Notes: generated by a model from the letters alone, not told the origin. A stretch of 64,000 bases of DNA from Methanofollis aquaemaris (GCF_017357525.1 NZ_CP036172.1:1772561-1836560), one strand, 5' to 3'; shown: positions 45,930-54,839, counted from the stretch's first letter. Program-made: numbers and translations.

Positions 45930-46527
45930 TCCGGATGGAGACGACCTCCCCGACCACCTCTCCCCCTTTCTCTTTTGCCTCGGTCAGTGCGGTCGGGTGG
46001 CCGCTGATCCCGCCGTACTCGTCCATGTTGTTCGCGATGACATTGTCGTAATACTCGAAACCCGTCCCATTGAAGAACGCCGTCACCATCGGATAGGCCG
46101 AGTCGAAGACATAGTCCCACTTCTGCCCGGCCGTCGAGATGAAAACCCCCTTGTGCGCCCGCATATGCTCGTCGGTGAAAAAGAGATCCTTGAGCACGAA
46201 CTTCCGCGCCCAGAGGAACTGCGCCCGGTCGATGAGTCCTTTCAGGTCGGCGGTGATCCCCATCGAGTAGATCGGGGAGGCGACGGCCAGGACATCGGCC
46301 TCCTCGATCTTTTTGAAAAGTATAGTAAGGTCGTCCTTCACCACGCAGACCCCCAGGGTGTGGCAGGCATTGCACCCGCGGCAGGCCGAGTACTTCAGTT
46401 CCCTGAGCACCACCTTCTCGACCTCGCCGCCCGCCTCTTGTGCCCCTTCCAGGAAGGCGTCGAGGAGGGTCTCGGTGTTCCCGTGCCGGTGCGGACTGCC
46501 CGAGATCCCGAGCACCTTAACAGTCAT
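45904..46527 (-). CDS. Iron-sulfur flavoprotein (Isf type) 1
   Basis: A 207-residue flavodoxin-like protein with an FMN phosphate loop SGSPHRHGNTETLL (about 9-22) and the compact cluster motif CRGCNACHTLGVC (about 49-61), the C-x2-C-x2-C-x5-C pattern of archaeal Isf. Isf family members pass electrons from ferredoxin to oxygen, peroxide or other acceptors; the acceptor here is unknown. It overlaps its paralog upstream by 11 bases, so the two are cotranscribed. Confidence 0.87.
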   Translation of the reverse strand: MTVKVLGISGSPHRHGNTETLLDAFLEGAQEAGGEVEKVVLRELKYSACRGCNACHTLGVCVVKDDLTILFKKIEEADVLAVASPIYSMGITADLKGLIDRAQFLWARKFVLKDLFFTDEHMRAHKGVFISTAGQKWDYVFDSAYPMVTAFFNGTGFEYYDNVIANNMDEYGGISGHPTALTEAKEKGGEVVGEVVSIRTTGMSARR

Positions 46528-47143
46528 CGCCGAACCGCTCCCTCAGTTCCCTGACCAGATCTTTACCAAGCGTCTCGGCATCGGCCGCGGCCGACGGGTG
46601 CTCCTTCACCTCGCCGGCATGGTCCACCCCCTTCACCATCAGGTACGAGATGTCGGCGTCCCTGATCTCCATCACATGATAAAAACACTTCACGGCCGGC
46701 ACCGCTGCGTCGAAGACATCTTCCCAGGTCTGCCCGGCCGTCGAGAGAAAAACCCCGAGGCGTCTGCCTTTCCGCTCGGGCGGGACCACCGGCAGGTGGA
46801 GGACATATTTGCGCGACCGAAAGACCTGGGCGCGGTCGATGAGCGCCTTGGCCTGAGCGCAGACACCCATGCAATAGATAGGGGCCGCAAGAATGACACA
46901 GTCGGCGTCCAGAAGTTTGGGGCCGAGCCAGTCGAGGTCGTCGCGCTGCACGCACCGGTTCAACCGTTCGCAGGCATTGCACCCCCGACACGGTCTGACC
47001 GTCACCTCGTTGAGGGTGATCTTCTCAACCTCGATCCCGGCCCCGCCTTTGGCCTGCATGGCGGCGATCACCCAGTCGAGAAGCGTCTCTGAGTTGCCGT
47101 GCCGGCGCGGGCTGCCGGCGATGGCGAGGACATGGAGCACCAT
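46517..47143 (-). CDS. Iron-sulfur flavoprotein (Isf type) 2
   Basis: A 208-residue paralog of the downstream gene with the FMN loop AGSPRRHGNSETLL and the cluster motif CRGCNACERLNRC. Conserved APIYCMGVCAQAKALIDRAQ and FLSTAGQTWEDVFD strings match its neighbour (SPIYSMGITADLKGLIDRAQ, ISTAGQKWDYVFD). The start at 47143 (MVLHVLAIAGSP) fits the family better than the in-frame ATG at 47170. Confidence 0.86.
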   Translation of the reverse strand: MVLHVLAIAGSPRRHGNSETLLDWVIAAMQAKGGAGIEVEKITLNEVTVRPCRGCNACERLNRCVQRDDLDWLGPKLLDADCVILAAPIYCMGVCAQAKALIDRAQVFRSRKYVLHLPVVPPERKGRRLGVFLSTAGQTWEDVFDAAVPAVKCFYHVMEIRDADISYLMVKGVDHAGEVKEHPSAAADAETLGKDLVRELRERFGDDC

Positions 47144-47182
47144 TACAGGTTCTATCTCCCGGAACCACAAAAAGGTTGGCGG

Positions 47183-49642
47183 TCAGGCCTCCTCCCGGTA
47201 CCAGAACCGCCCGACGGGAACCCTGATCTCGAAGCGTGCCCCCTCGCCCTCCCGTCCGGTCTCGACGATTACAAGCCCGGTCAGGGCGAGAACTTCGCGA
47301 GAGAGGAAGAGCCCGAGCCCGGTGCCATGTCCGGCCCCGTACCTGAAGATGTCTTCTTTCTGCCCTTCCAGGATCCCGACGCCGTTGTCTTCATAGATGA
47401 TCGTGACTTCGTCCCCTGCGGGCACGACATGAACGCGGGCTCTGCTCGCTCCCTTACCGTGACGGATCGAGTTGTCCACCAGGTTGTAGAAGACCCGTTC
47501 GAGGAGGGGGTCGGCGAGGATCTCGAGGTCTGGCGGAACTTCGACCTCGAAGGCGAGATCGGTGGGCGAAAGTGAGGCGAAGGCCCCCTCGATCTCCTCC
47601 CTGACTCCCTGCCAGGTCGGTCCCTTCACCCCGAGTTCCTGGTAGTCGCGGGTGAAATCGACCTGCCGTCTGATCCGCTCCGAGGCCCCGGCGATCTTCT
47701 CCAGATACTCACCCGCCTCTCCACTCTGGCGGGCGAGTTCGAGGTAGCCCTGGAGGACGGTGAGCTGGTTGAGGAGATCGTGGCGGAGGACCGAGTTGAG
47801 GAGGTTGAGTTTTCGGTTCGCCTCATGGACCGCCATCTCCATCGCCTTGCGTTCGGTGATCTCGGTCCCGTACAGGTTTACGTACTCCCCCTCGGGCACC
47901 GGGACACAGGTGACTGAATAGTCGGCACCGTCGACCTGAAAGTCCTGGCGCTTCCCCTCTCCTGCGGAGAAGGTCTCCCTGACAAACGTCCAGAGTTCGT
48001 CAGGTACCATGCCCCCCTCCTGGATCCCCCAGAGGTCCATAAAGTGCCTGCTCGCGGGGTTTGCGTAGAGCACCGTCCCGTCTGGGCGCACCCTGAGTAC
48101 TGGTTCGGGAGATTCTTCCGGGAACTTCGCCAGGTCTCGTGCCTTCTCTTCAGCAATTTTACGTGCGGTGATGTCGTAGAGGAACCCTTGAAGGGCTGCC
48201 GGCTCCCCTTGTGCGTTCAGGATCGTCTGGATCTGTTCGTGGACCCACCTCGACGTCCCGTCCTTCCTGACAATCCTGAGGTCCATGGCCCCGGCCCCAT
48301 GCTTCTCAATAAGGTCGGCAAGAAAGGTATCGAAGGCTTGTCGGTCATTGGGATGGACGATCTCACGCCAGTCCACCTCTCCCGACAGGAAGATGTCAGG
48401 GGTATACCCGGTGATCCCTTCTACATCCCCAAAGATATGGGCCGGACTGAGGTCCGGCTTCGCCCTGAAGGCGATACCCTGGAAGTTCTCCAGGAAGACG
48501 CGATACTTTTCCTCGCTCCGCCTGAGGGCATCCTCCATCGCCACCCGCTTGGTGACATCCCGTCCGATCCCTGTGGTTCCGATAACTGTCCCGTCCGGTC
48601 CGGTGATCGGGGTCTTCACCGTCTCGACCCAGGTCTCGAGACCGTCGGCCCGGCTCAGCGGTTCTACCAGGAACCGTCGTCTCCCTGAGGCCATCACCTC
48701 CAGATCCTCCTCGCGGTACCGCTCGGCCAGGTGCGCCGGCCAGACCTCCCGGTCGGTATGCCCGACGATCTCCTCACGCCTGCGTCCAACGAATTCTTCG
48801 AACGCCCGGTTGACGGCGATGTACCGACCTTCCCGGTCCTTGAGCCAGGCATAGTCGGGGATGTTGTCCAGGATCGCCTTCTGCACCACCTCGCGCCGCT
48901 TGAGTTCCTTCTCAGCCGTCACCCGGGCCGTGATGTCGGTAATGAACCCTTCGAGGGCGACGAGGGCACCGTCAGATCCCTGAACCCCCCGCCCCTGTTC
49001 CCAGACCCACCGGTCGCTCCCGTCGGCGGTCGTGACACGGTATGTAACCCTGAAGGCTGTTCCTCTCTGCACCGCCGACTGGATCTCCTCCCAGACATAG
49101 TCGCGGTCTTCCTCTCTGATCAGGTCGCCGTAAGAGACCCGTCGGTTCATTACCAGGTCTTCGGGGGTGTAGCCAAGCACCTCTTCGCTCCCGTCGCTCA
49201 CGAACTCCATCGTGTACGTGGGATCGTTTCTGCACCGGTAGACCATCCCGGGCAGGTTGGCCATTAGGGTGGTGATTTGCCGTTCCCGCTCTTTGAGGGC
49301 CTCGCCGGCGCGGCGCCCCTCGTAGGCCTCCAGGGCCGCCCGCACCATCTCACCGGTCCCGCCCGCCATCCCGCCGACCGACCGCGTCTCGATGACCACC
49401 GACCGGTCGCCCTCCGAAGGGACGACGAGGAGGTCGGGTGGTGTCTCGCTCCTGAGCACCCGCTCGAAAAAGTCCGGTCCCGTCTCTTCGAGCGGGGCGA
49501 TGACAACTTCGTAGCGCTGGCGGTCGAGTTCGGCCAGCGCTTCATCAGGCCCCGGAACAATCGTAACCGGGGCCTCCTCTGTCCGGGGCCTGGGACTCTT
49601 CCCGACGATCAGGACGCTGGCCCCTTTTTGTATCGTCTCCAT
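47183..49642 (-). CDS. PAS-domain sensor histidine kinase
   Basis: An 819-residue cytoplasmic sensor kinase. An N-terminal receiver-like domain (about 8-110) lacks a convincing phosphoacceptor Asp (strand VVIAPLEETG). Four PAS domains follow (about 125-250, 255-375, 380-500 and 510-610), several with PAC-type endings such as FITDITARVTAE and FLYDITARKIAE. The H-box is LNSVLRHDLLNQL near 630. The ATPase domain has N-box FYNLVDNSIRHG, EDNGVGI, and GTGLGLFLSREVL. It ends with ETGREGEGARFEIRVP, shared with the kinase at 55686. No membrane segment is visible. The signal and output regulator are unknown. Confidence 0.9.
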   Translation of the reverse strand: METIQKGASVLIVGKSPRPRTEEAPVTIVPGPDEALAELDRQRYEVVIAPLEETGPDFFERVLRSETPPDLLVVPSEGDRSVVIETRSVGGMAGGTGEMVRAALEAYEGRRAGEALKERERQITTLMANLPGMVYRCRNDPTYTMEFVSDGSEEVLGYTPEDLVMNRRVSYGDLIREEDRDYVWEEIQSAVQRGTAFRVTYRVTTADGSDRWVWEQGRGVQGSDGALVALEGFITDITARVTAEKELKRREVVQKAILDNIPDYAWLKDREGRYIAVNRAFEEFVGRRREEIVGHTDREVWPAHLAERYREEDLEVMASGRRRFLVEPLSRADGLETWVETVKTPITGPDGTVIGTTGIGRDVTKRVAMEDALRRSEEKYRVFLENFQGIAFRAKPDLSPAHIFGDVEGITGYTPDIFLSGEVDWREIVHPNDRQAFDTFLADLIEKHGAGAMDLRIVRKDGTSRWVHEQIQTILNAQGEPAALQGFLYDITARKIAEEKARDLAKFPEESPEPVLRVRPDGTVLYANPASRHFMDLWGIQEGGMVPDELWTFVRETFSAGEGKRQDFQVDGADYSVTCVPVPEGEYVNLYGTEITERKAMEMAVHEANRKLNLLNSVLRHDLLNQLTVLQGYLELARQSGEAGEYLEKIAGASERIRRQVDFTRDYQELGVKGPTWQGVREEIEGAFASLSPTDLAFEVEVPPDLEILADPLLERVFYNLVDNSIRHGKGASRARVHVVPAGDEVTIIYEDNGVGILEGQKEDIFRYGAGHGTGLGLFLSREVLALTGLVIVETGREGEGARFEIRVPVGRFWYREEA

Positions 49643-49676
49643 GGCTCAAAAGGCAGGGGCCGCTGAGGCTTCCTGC

Positions 49677-50315
49677 TCAAATCTCCTTAAAACAGAGGTA
49701 CCAGTCCTTGCAGTCGTACCCCTCTTTTGCCCGCCGTTCCATCTCCTCCGCCGTTTTTGGCGGGGGGACGACGACTTTTTCACCTGGCTGCCAGTTTGCC
49801 GGGGTCGCCACCCCGTGCTGATCCGTGACCTGGAGGGCCTTGACCAGTCTGACGATCTCGGGGATAGAACGCCCGTTGCTGAGCGGGTAGTAGATCATCG
49901 CTCGCATCTTCCCATCGGGATCGATGAAAAAGACCGTGCGCACCGTCGCCGTGCTGCTCTGGCCGGGATGGATCATCCCGAACTTCCGCGCCACCTGCAT
50001 GTCCAGATCGGCGATGACCGGGAAGGGGATCGTCACTCCCATCTTCTCCTTGATGTTCCTGACCCAGGCAAGGTGGGAGTGGACGCTGTCGATGGAGAGT
50101 CCGATCAACTGCACGTTCAGGCTCTGGAGTTCGTCGTTCGCCTGTGCCAGGGCCATGAACTCGGTCGTGCAGACCGGCGTGAAGTCGGCCGGGTGTGAGA
50201 AGAGCACGACCCACTTCCCACGCAGGTCCGAGAGTTTCAGCGGACCCCGGGTGGTCAGGGCCTCAAAGTCGGGCGCCTCCTCCCCGAGGATGGGGAGGGA
50301 GTGTCTCTCCTCCAT
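49677..50315 (-). CDS. Peroxiredoxin (Prx6/AhpC2 type)
   Basis: A 212-residue thiol peroxidase that reduces hydrogen peroxide and organic peroxides. The peroxidatic Cys is in ADFTPVCTTEF (about 44-54), with the supporting FSHP before it and the active-site Arg strand VRTVFFIDPDGK. C-terminal Cys residues (DCKDWYLC) fit the archaeal Prx6-like enzymes with a resolving cysteine near the end. Last gene of an oxygen-defence operon with the AhpD-like, desulforedoxin-like and zinc-ribbon genes. Confidence 0.93.
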   Translation of the reverse strand: MEERHSLPILGEEAPDFEALTTRGPLKLSDLRGKWVVLFSHPADFTPVCTTEFMALAQANDELQSLNVQLIGLSIDSVHSHLAWVRNIKEKMGVTIPFPVIADLDMQVARKFGMIHPGQSSTATVRTVFFIDPDGKMRAMIYYPLSNGRSIPEIVRLVKALQVTDQHGVATPANWQPGEKVVVPPPKTAEEMERRAKEGYDCKDWYLCFKEI

Positions 50316-50341
50316 ATCTCGTCCCCCCTCGATCTTTCGCT

Positions 50342-50689
50342 CTAGTCCATGAACTCCTCAAGCGCGGCTTTCCCATAGACGTAGGCCGGCATCCCGGCCA
50401 GGAGGAAGGCAACCCGCAACCCCTCCTCGATCGCCTCCTTCTTCACCCCCAGGTTCTTCGCCCCGGCCATCTGAGCCCGCACTGCGTGGCGGTCGCGGAG
50501 CGACGCGGCGATCGCGATCGCGAGCACTTTTTTCGTCTGTTTGGAGAGCGCCCCGTCGGCCCATACCAACTGGTCCAGGCCCATCACCTTCTCATAAAGG
50601 TCGGGTTCCATCTCCTTGAGTTCGGCAAAGATCTTTGGCACCTTGCCGATCTTCTCTTCCAGTTCTTTCAGTTTCTGTTCCATTTTCAT
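50342..50689 (-). CDS. Carboxymuconolactone decarboxylase-like protein lacking the redox cysteines
   Basis: About 115 residues with the AhpD-like helical core (LDQLVWADGALSKQTKKVLAIAIAAS). The position of the usual C-x-x-C reads SLRDRHAVRAQMAGA with no cysteine anywhere in the protein. It cannot be a classical disulfide reductase, so it may be structural or bind a ligand. ATG 50689 overlaps the stop of the desulforedoxin-like gene (TGATG); ATG 50683 is an alternative. Confidence 0.8.
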   Translation of the reverse strand: MKMEQKLKELEEKIGKVPKIFAELKEMEPDLYEKVMGLDQLVWADGALSKQTKKVLAIAIAASLRDRHAVRAQMAGAKNLGVKKEAIEEGLRVAFLLAGMPAYVYGKAALEEFMD

Positions 50690-50814
50690 CACTCCCGGAG
50701 GACCATCGGTTCGCCGCAGCAGACCAGTTCTCCTCCTCCGACTTCTTTGACTTCGACCACGTTCCCGCAGATCTCACAGAGGAAGACCTGCCCTATCTCT
50801 TCGACATTGGCCAT
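50689..50814 (-). CDS. Desulforedoxin-like mini-protein, 41 residues
   Basis: A very small gene: [20 protein letters not shown] then [21 protein letters not shown]. The FLCEICGN pair and the adjacent VCCGEPM pair are the four Fe ligands of desulforedoxin and of the N-terminal domain of desulfoferrodoxin. It binds one iron and shuttles electrons in oxygen or superoxide reduction; no superoxide reductase domain is attached. Coupled by TGATG to the next gene, inside the oxygen-defence operon. Confidence 0.85.
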   Translation of the reverse strand: MANVEEIGQVFLCEICGNVVEVKEVGGGELVCCGEPMVLRE

Positions 50815-50824
50815 TAGTTATCCC

Positions 50825-51049
50825 TCACTTTCGTTTCGGGGGGTGGACCGCGTCTTCGGGCGTCTTGATGTCGGGCCTGATGTGAGTCATGGGGAAGCAC
50901 TGGTACTCCTCGCAGGCACAACTCGGGCACTTGACCAGATCTTTCTCGGCATCGGTCACCTTCAGTTCCCGCCCACAGTCGATGCAGATGTACTTGCCGG
51001 GCCCCACCCGCTCCCCGGCTTTTACTTTCTCCGGTTCCTCTGCTGTCAC
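50825..51049 (-). CDS. Zinc-ribbon/rubredoxin-like small protein
   Basis: A 74-residue protein with two knuckles, CIDCGREL (about 22-29) and CPSCACEEYQC (about 41-51), preceded by GPGKYICID. It resembles the small zinc-beta-ribbon proteins that accompany oxidative-stress genes. It is first in the minus-strand operon with the desulforedoxin-like protein 10 bases downstream. Metal may be iron or zinc; the role is inferred from context only. Confidence 0.75.
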   Translation of the reverse strand: MTAEEPEKVKAGERVGPGKYICIDCGRELKVTDAEKDLVKCPSCACEEYQCFPMTHIRPDIKTPEDAVHPPKRK

Positions 51050-51163
51050 GCTCTCACCGGCGGAGGATTATAGTCGCTCTTATATAATTCTTCCCGGCAC
51101 GGGAGGGGGGTGGGGGGGCGGGCCAGGCATAGATAGATATAGGCCGGGACAGAGGAGTCATCC

Positions 51164-51763
51164 ATGCCCGAAAAGATCATCGCTCTTCTGGGGAGCCCGG
51201 TGAGGGGGGGCAACACCGCGTATCTCTTTAACAAAGCGGTGAAAGGGGCCGAGGCGGAGGGGTGCGAGGTCGAGAAGGTGATGGTTCCTTCCCTCAACTT
51301 CCAGCCCTGCATGGAGATCCTCCACTGCATGGCCCATGAGGACTGCCAGATGCAGGACGACCTTACGCCGTATTATCAAAAGTTCAGGGAGATGGACGGC
51401 CTGATCATCGCCACGCCGATCATGACGATGGGCATCCCCGGCAAACTCAAGTCGTTCATGGATCGGTTCCAGGTCTTTTACATGGCCAAATATATGCGGA
51501 ACAACTCGTTCATCACGCCCGAGCACCGGGCGCGGAGGAAGACGCTCTTCATCTGCATCTCGGGGATGGACCTGCCCGACAACTTCGCCGGGGCCCTCCA
51601 GACGACGCGGGCCTTCTGCGAGATCATCGACTGTCCGTACTGGGACGGAGTCTTCCAGCGGGATATGGATCATGTCAGGGACATCAGGACGCGCCCCGAG
51701 GTCGTCGAGGCGGCGTACGAGAAGGGAAAAGAGCTCTGTCGCCTGGTCAGGAGGGAGGACTGA
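51164..51763 (+). CDS. Iron-sulfur flavoprotein-like FMN reductase
   Basis: A 199-residue flavodoxin-fold protein with the FMN loop LGSPVRGGNTAYLF and TPIMTMGIPGKLKSFMDRFQ. The cluster motif is altered relative to the other two Isf genes in the window: CMEILHCMAHEDC has three cysteines spaced five apart, so a standard [4Fe-4S] cluster is doubtful. Divergent from the oxygen-defence operon; its 3' end overlaps the convergent CDF transporter gene by 17 bases. Confidence 0.82.
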   Translation: MPEKIIALLGSPVRGGNTAYLFNKAVKGAEAEGCEVEKVMVPSLNFQPCMEILHCMAHEDCQMQDDLTPYYQKFREMDGLIIATPIMTMGIPGKLKSFMDRFQVFYMAKYMRNNSFITPEHRARRKTLFICISGMDLPDNFAGALQTTRAFCEIIDCPYWDGVFQRDMDHVRDIRTRPEVVEAAYEKGKELCRLVRRED

Positions 51764-52634
51764 CCGCGCCGTCCTCCTCCTCGCCGGGCTCGATATGCAC
51801 GATCACCTCTGTCATGCCGGGCACGGCGGCGATGATCGCCGCTTCGATCTCAAGAGTGAGCGCATGTGAGGTCTGCACGCTCATCCTGGGGTCGACGGTG
51901 ACGTGGATGTCGGCCCGGCGGTCACCGGCCCCGCCCCGGCACCTGAACCGGTGGTAACCCTGGACGCCTGTGATAACTGTCACGGCCTTCCGCACTGCAT
52001 CTTCGCAGTTGACGGTGGCGGCGTCGGTGAGGATCATCCCGGCGTCCTTGAGGATAGAGAGCCCCATCTTCCCGATGATCGCCCCGATGGCCAGGGCGAT
52101 GAGGGGGTCGGCGAGCGGGTAGCCGAGACAGACGAACCCGAACCCGCCCAGGACCGAGAGGGAGACGAGGATGTCGCTCTGGGTGTGTTTTGAATCGGCG
52201 ATGAGAAAACTGCTTCCCAGTTCTTCGCCGGCACGGCGTTCGTACCAGGCGACCAGGATGTTGACGACGATCGTCGCCGCCATGACGCCGATGGTGAGTC
52301 CGGTGATATTCGGGGCCGCCCCGGTGGTGATCCTGGCCAGTCCTTCGGTGATCACCCAGTAGGCAGTGAGGAGGAGGAGGCCGCCGACGACCAGGGTGCC
52401 CATCGTCTCGAACTTGGCGTGGCCATAGGGGTGGTTCTGGTCCGGGGGCATGGCGGCGACGGTCATGGCCGCGATCCCGATGATGTTGGAGACCGAGTCG
52501 AAGGTCGAGTGGAGGGCGTCGGCGACCATGGACATCGAACCGGCGAGGAGGCCGAAGACCGCCTTGGCCAGGGCGACGATGATGTTGGCGATGAGGATGA
52601 GCCAGAGTACCCGCCTGGCCCGTACGTACTGCAT
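51747..52634 (-). CDS. Cation diffusion facilitator (CDF) metal efflux transporter
   Basis: A 295-residue membrane antiporter expected to export Zn, Mn or Fe in exchange for protons. Six membrane segments; metal-site motifs are ADALHSTFDS (H-x-x-x-D in the second helix) and DSKHTQSDI (fifth helix). The HPYGHAKFE loop signature is present. A cytosolic ferredoxin-like domain from about 205 carries DIHVTVDPRMS and VIVHIEPGEEED. Metal preference cannot be told from sequence alone. Confidence 0.92.
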   Translation of the reverse strand: MQYVRARRVLWLILIANIIVALAKAVFGLLAGSMSMVADALHSTFDSVSNIIGIAAMTVAAMPPDQNHPYGHAKFETMGTLVVGGLLLLTAYWVITEGLARITTGAAPNITGLTIGVMAATIVVNILVAWYERRAGEELGSSFLIADSKHTQSDILVSLSVLGGFGFVCLGYPLADPLIALAIGAIIGKMGLSILKDAGMILTDAATVNCEDAVRKAVTVITGVQGYHRFRCRGGAGDRRADIHVTVDPRMSVQTSHALTLEIEAAIIAAVPGMTEVIVHIEPGEEEDGAVSPPS

Positions 52635-52669
52635 GTCCGGAGTAAGTTGACGTCTCGATATTTAGGGTT

Positions 52670-53329
52670 TCACAGAAGGCCGCGCTCACGCATGGAGAGG
52701 TGATTTTTCCTGGTGAGAATGATATGGTCGAGAACCCGGATCCCCAGGATCCCGGCGGCGTCGAGGAGTTGTCTGGTGATGGCGATGTCCTCGCGGCTGG
52801 GTTCAGGGGATCCTGAGGGGTGGTTGTGGACAAAGACCACGGAAGCGGCGCGGTCGGTGATGACGTCGGCGAAGACTTCGCGGGGGTGGACCGGGCTGTA
52901 GTTGAGGAGGCCTTTGGTGACGACGCGGTTGCCGACTACCTCGCCGGCGCCGTTGAGGGAGAGGCAGACGAAATATTCCTGTTTTCGCTCGGCGATGTGG
53001 CGGACGAGCGGGATGACGTCTTCGGGCGTGCTTATCCGGATGTCTCCGGGAACAAATCGCCGTCTCGCGAGTTCGAAGGCGGCGGAGATCTGGGAGGCCT
53101 TGGCGGCGCCGACGCCGGGTATGGCGAGGAGGTCGGCATAGGCGGGAATGCCGCCGGGGGGAAGCGTCCCTTCGATCGCCCGTGCGACCTCGAAGACATC
53201 ATGACCGGGGCCGCCGCTCCCGATGATCGCGGCGATGAGTTCCCGATCGGTGAGGGCCTCGGGCCCTCTGACGGCGATCTTCTCCCTGGGACGGTCGAGG
53301 GCGGGAACCTCGGAGATCCGTTTCATCAT
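52670..53329 (-). CDS. radC: RadC/JAMM-domain protein
   Basis: About 219 residues. An N-terminal UPF0758 helix-hairpin-helix part (DRPREKIAVRGPEALTDREL, AIIGSG, LLAIPGVGAAKASQI) precedes a JAMM metalloprotease-like domain with the signature VFVHNHPSGSPEPSREDIAIT. The molecular activity of RadC is unresolved. I chose 53329 because a TATA box (ATTTATATAT at 53353-53362) is centred about 29 bases before it, which suggests a leaderless message; the start at 53341 would be too close. Confidence 0.88.
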   Translation of the reverse strand: MMKRISEVPALDRPREKIAVRGPEALTDRELIAAIIGSGGPGHDVFEVARAIEGTLPPGGIPAYADLLAIPGVGAAKASQISAAFELARRRFVPGDIRISTPEDVIPLVRHIAERKQEYFVCLSLNGAGEVVGNRVVTKGLLNYSPVHPREVFADVITDRAASVVFVHNHPSGSPEPSREDIAITRQLLDAAGILGIRVLDHIILTRKNHLSMRERGLL

Positions 53330-53352
53330 CAGGGCATTCATCGGTATCAATG

Positions 53353-53362
53353 ATATATAAAT
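53353..53362 (-). promoter_or_regulatory. TATA box of radC
   Basis: Minus strand ATTTATATAT, centred about 29 bases before the preferred radC start; no Shine-Dalgarno is visible. Confidence 0.55.
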
Positions 53363-53492
53363 GTTTGAATGTTGTCTATCTGGAGTTTCAGGCGGTCTGA
53401 GATCTCTCTAATCCGATTGCGTGGCGTTGAATGGGTTTTTCTGTATCCTGAAGGCAGAAAGTATTTTTAGCGGGCGCTCTGAAGAGATACGT

Positions 53493-53993
53493 ATGGCAAC
53501 GATGGAGAACCTCAAGGATGCATTTGCCGGTGAGTCGCAGGCGAACAGAAAGTATCAATCTTTCTCCGAGAAGGCAGACGAAGAAGGTTTCCCGAATGTC
53601 GCACGTCTCTACCGTGCGGCTTCCAGGGCCGAGGCGATCCATGCCCGCCGCGAACTCAGCGTGATGGGCGGGGTGAAGAGCACGGCCGAGAACCTGGAGG
53701 GGAGCATCGCCGGCGAGACCGAGGAGTTCACCGAGATGTACCCCGGCTTCATCGAGGAGGCGAAGCAGGAGGGAAACACCGAGGCAACGGTCATCTTCAC
53801 CCATGCGATGAAAGCCGAGCAGGTGCATGCCGGGTTGTACACAAAGGCTCTGGAGGCGCTGCAGGCCGGCAAGGATTTCGAGGGTGTCGAGGTCTTCCTC
53901 TGCCCGGTCTGCGGGAATATCGAGATCGGCAAACCTCCGGAGCGGTGCCCGATCTGTGGGGTGCCTGGTGCGAAGTTTATGACGGTGGAGTGA
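53493..53993 (+). CDS. rbr: Rubrerythrin
   Basis: Non-heme diiron peroxidase of anaerobes, 166 residues. The ferritin-like four-helix bundle has ligands in FAGESQANRKY and ASRAEAIHARREL (about 10-60) and ETEEFTEMYP plus THAMKAEQVHAGLY (about 90-115). The C-terminal rubredoxin-like knuckle has CPVCGN and CPICGVPG. Longer in-frame starts exist, but ATG 53493 fits the family. A TATA-like GTATTTTTA at 53460-53468 is well placed. It acts with the nearby peroxiredoxin operon in oxygen defence. Confidence 0.95.
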   Translation: MATMENLKDAFAGESQANRKYQSFSEKADEEGFPNVARLYRAASRAEAIHARRELSVMGGVKSTAENLEGSIAGETEEFTEMYPGFIEEAKQEGNTEATVIFTHAMKAEQVHAGLYTKALEALQAGKDFEGVEVFLCPVCGNIEIGKPPERCPICGVPGAKFMTVE

Positions 53994-54125
53994 AGGCTCT
54001 ACCTTTTTTCGTGGCAATCAACTGAAACGAATATTTCATGAGGGATTCTGCAGTGAACTCCTCGATAGTTTTAGAGTGAGACAGGGATATTTTTTAACGC
54101 GGTTGTCAGAGATCAAGGGAAGACC

Positions 54126-54839
54126 ATGAAAGAGACAACGCTGACATCCCGCCTGGTCGGCGATGCACAGAATATGGGGATCGATCTCTTCGGCGTGGCA
54201 GCGGCCGACGGTTTTTCTGATCCCGAATATCTCGGGAAACGTCCGGGGGATGTCTTTCCAGGTCTCGCGTCGGTCGTCGTCATCGGGGTGGCGGTGCCGA
54301 AGGGGGCGATCAGGCCTCTTCCGCGAGGGAGGGCACAATACACGAACACCCTGATGGCCGGGACGGCGACCCTGCGTGTCGCCGCCTTCGCTCTGGCCCG
54401 CACCCTCGAGGCCGAAGGGTATGGGGCGGCGATCGTACCCTGTGAGGGAAGTGAGTTCGGGTACTGGTATGCTGACCGGCAGACGTTGATGGCAGATTTC
54501 TCGATGAAATATGCCGCGTGGCTCGCAGGCCTCGGATCGTTTGGGAAGAACCATCTCCTGATCACAGAGGCGTACGGGCCGCGGGTGCGCCTGGCCGCGC
54601 TCCTCACCGACGCACCTCTCGAACCCGGCCGGCCGGTGGGTGGCCTTCTTTCCGAGCAATGTGCCGGGTGCACACGGTGCATCGAGGCATGTCCGGTCGG
54701 GGCGTTCACCCATGAAGGGATCGACCGTCAGAAGTGTGCGTCCTATATGTTCGGCGAACTCGGGGGTCTGCGGTGTGGGATGTGCATCAGGGCGTGCCCT
54801 CTCGCCGGAGAACACAGGGGCGGGAGTGTTCATGAGTGA
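54126..54839 (+). CDS. QueG-like iron-sulfur protein (epoxyqueuosine reductase family relative)
   Basis: A 237-residue protein with an N-terminal half like the cobalamin-binding region of QueG and reductive dehalogenase-type proteins (MGIDLFGVAAADGF, VVVIGVAVPKGAIR, LGSFGKNHLLIT) and a C-terminal two-cluster ferredoxin (CAGCTRCIEACPVGAF and CGMCIRACPLAG). Archaea lack queuosine, so substrate assignment is open. It has no twin-arginine signal. A TATA-like GATATTTTTTAAC lies about 30 bases upstream. Confidence 0.82.
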   Translation: MKETTLTSRLVGDAQNMGIDLFGVAAADGFSDPEYLGKRPGDVFPGLASVVVIGVAVPKGAIRPLPRGRAQYTNTLMAGTATLRVAAFALARTLEAEGYGAAIVPCEGSEFGYWYADRQTLMADFSMKYAAWLAGLGSFGKNHLLITEAYGPRVRLAALLTDAPLEPGRPVGGLLSEQCAGCTRCIEACPVGAFTHEGIDRQKCASYMFGELGGLRCGMCIRACPLAGEHRGGSVHE

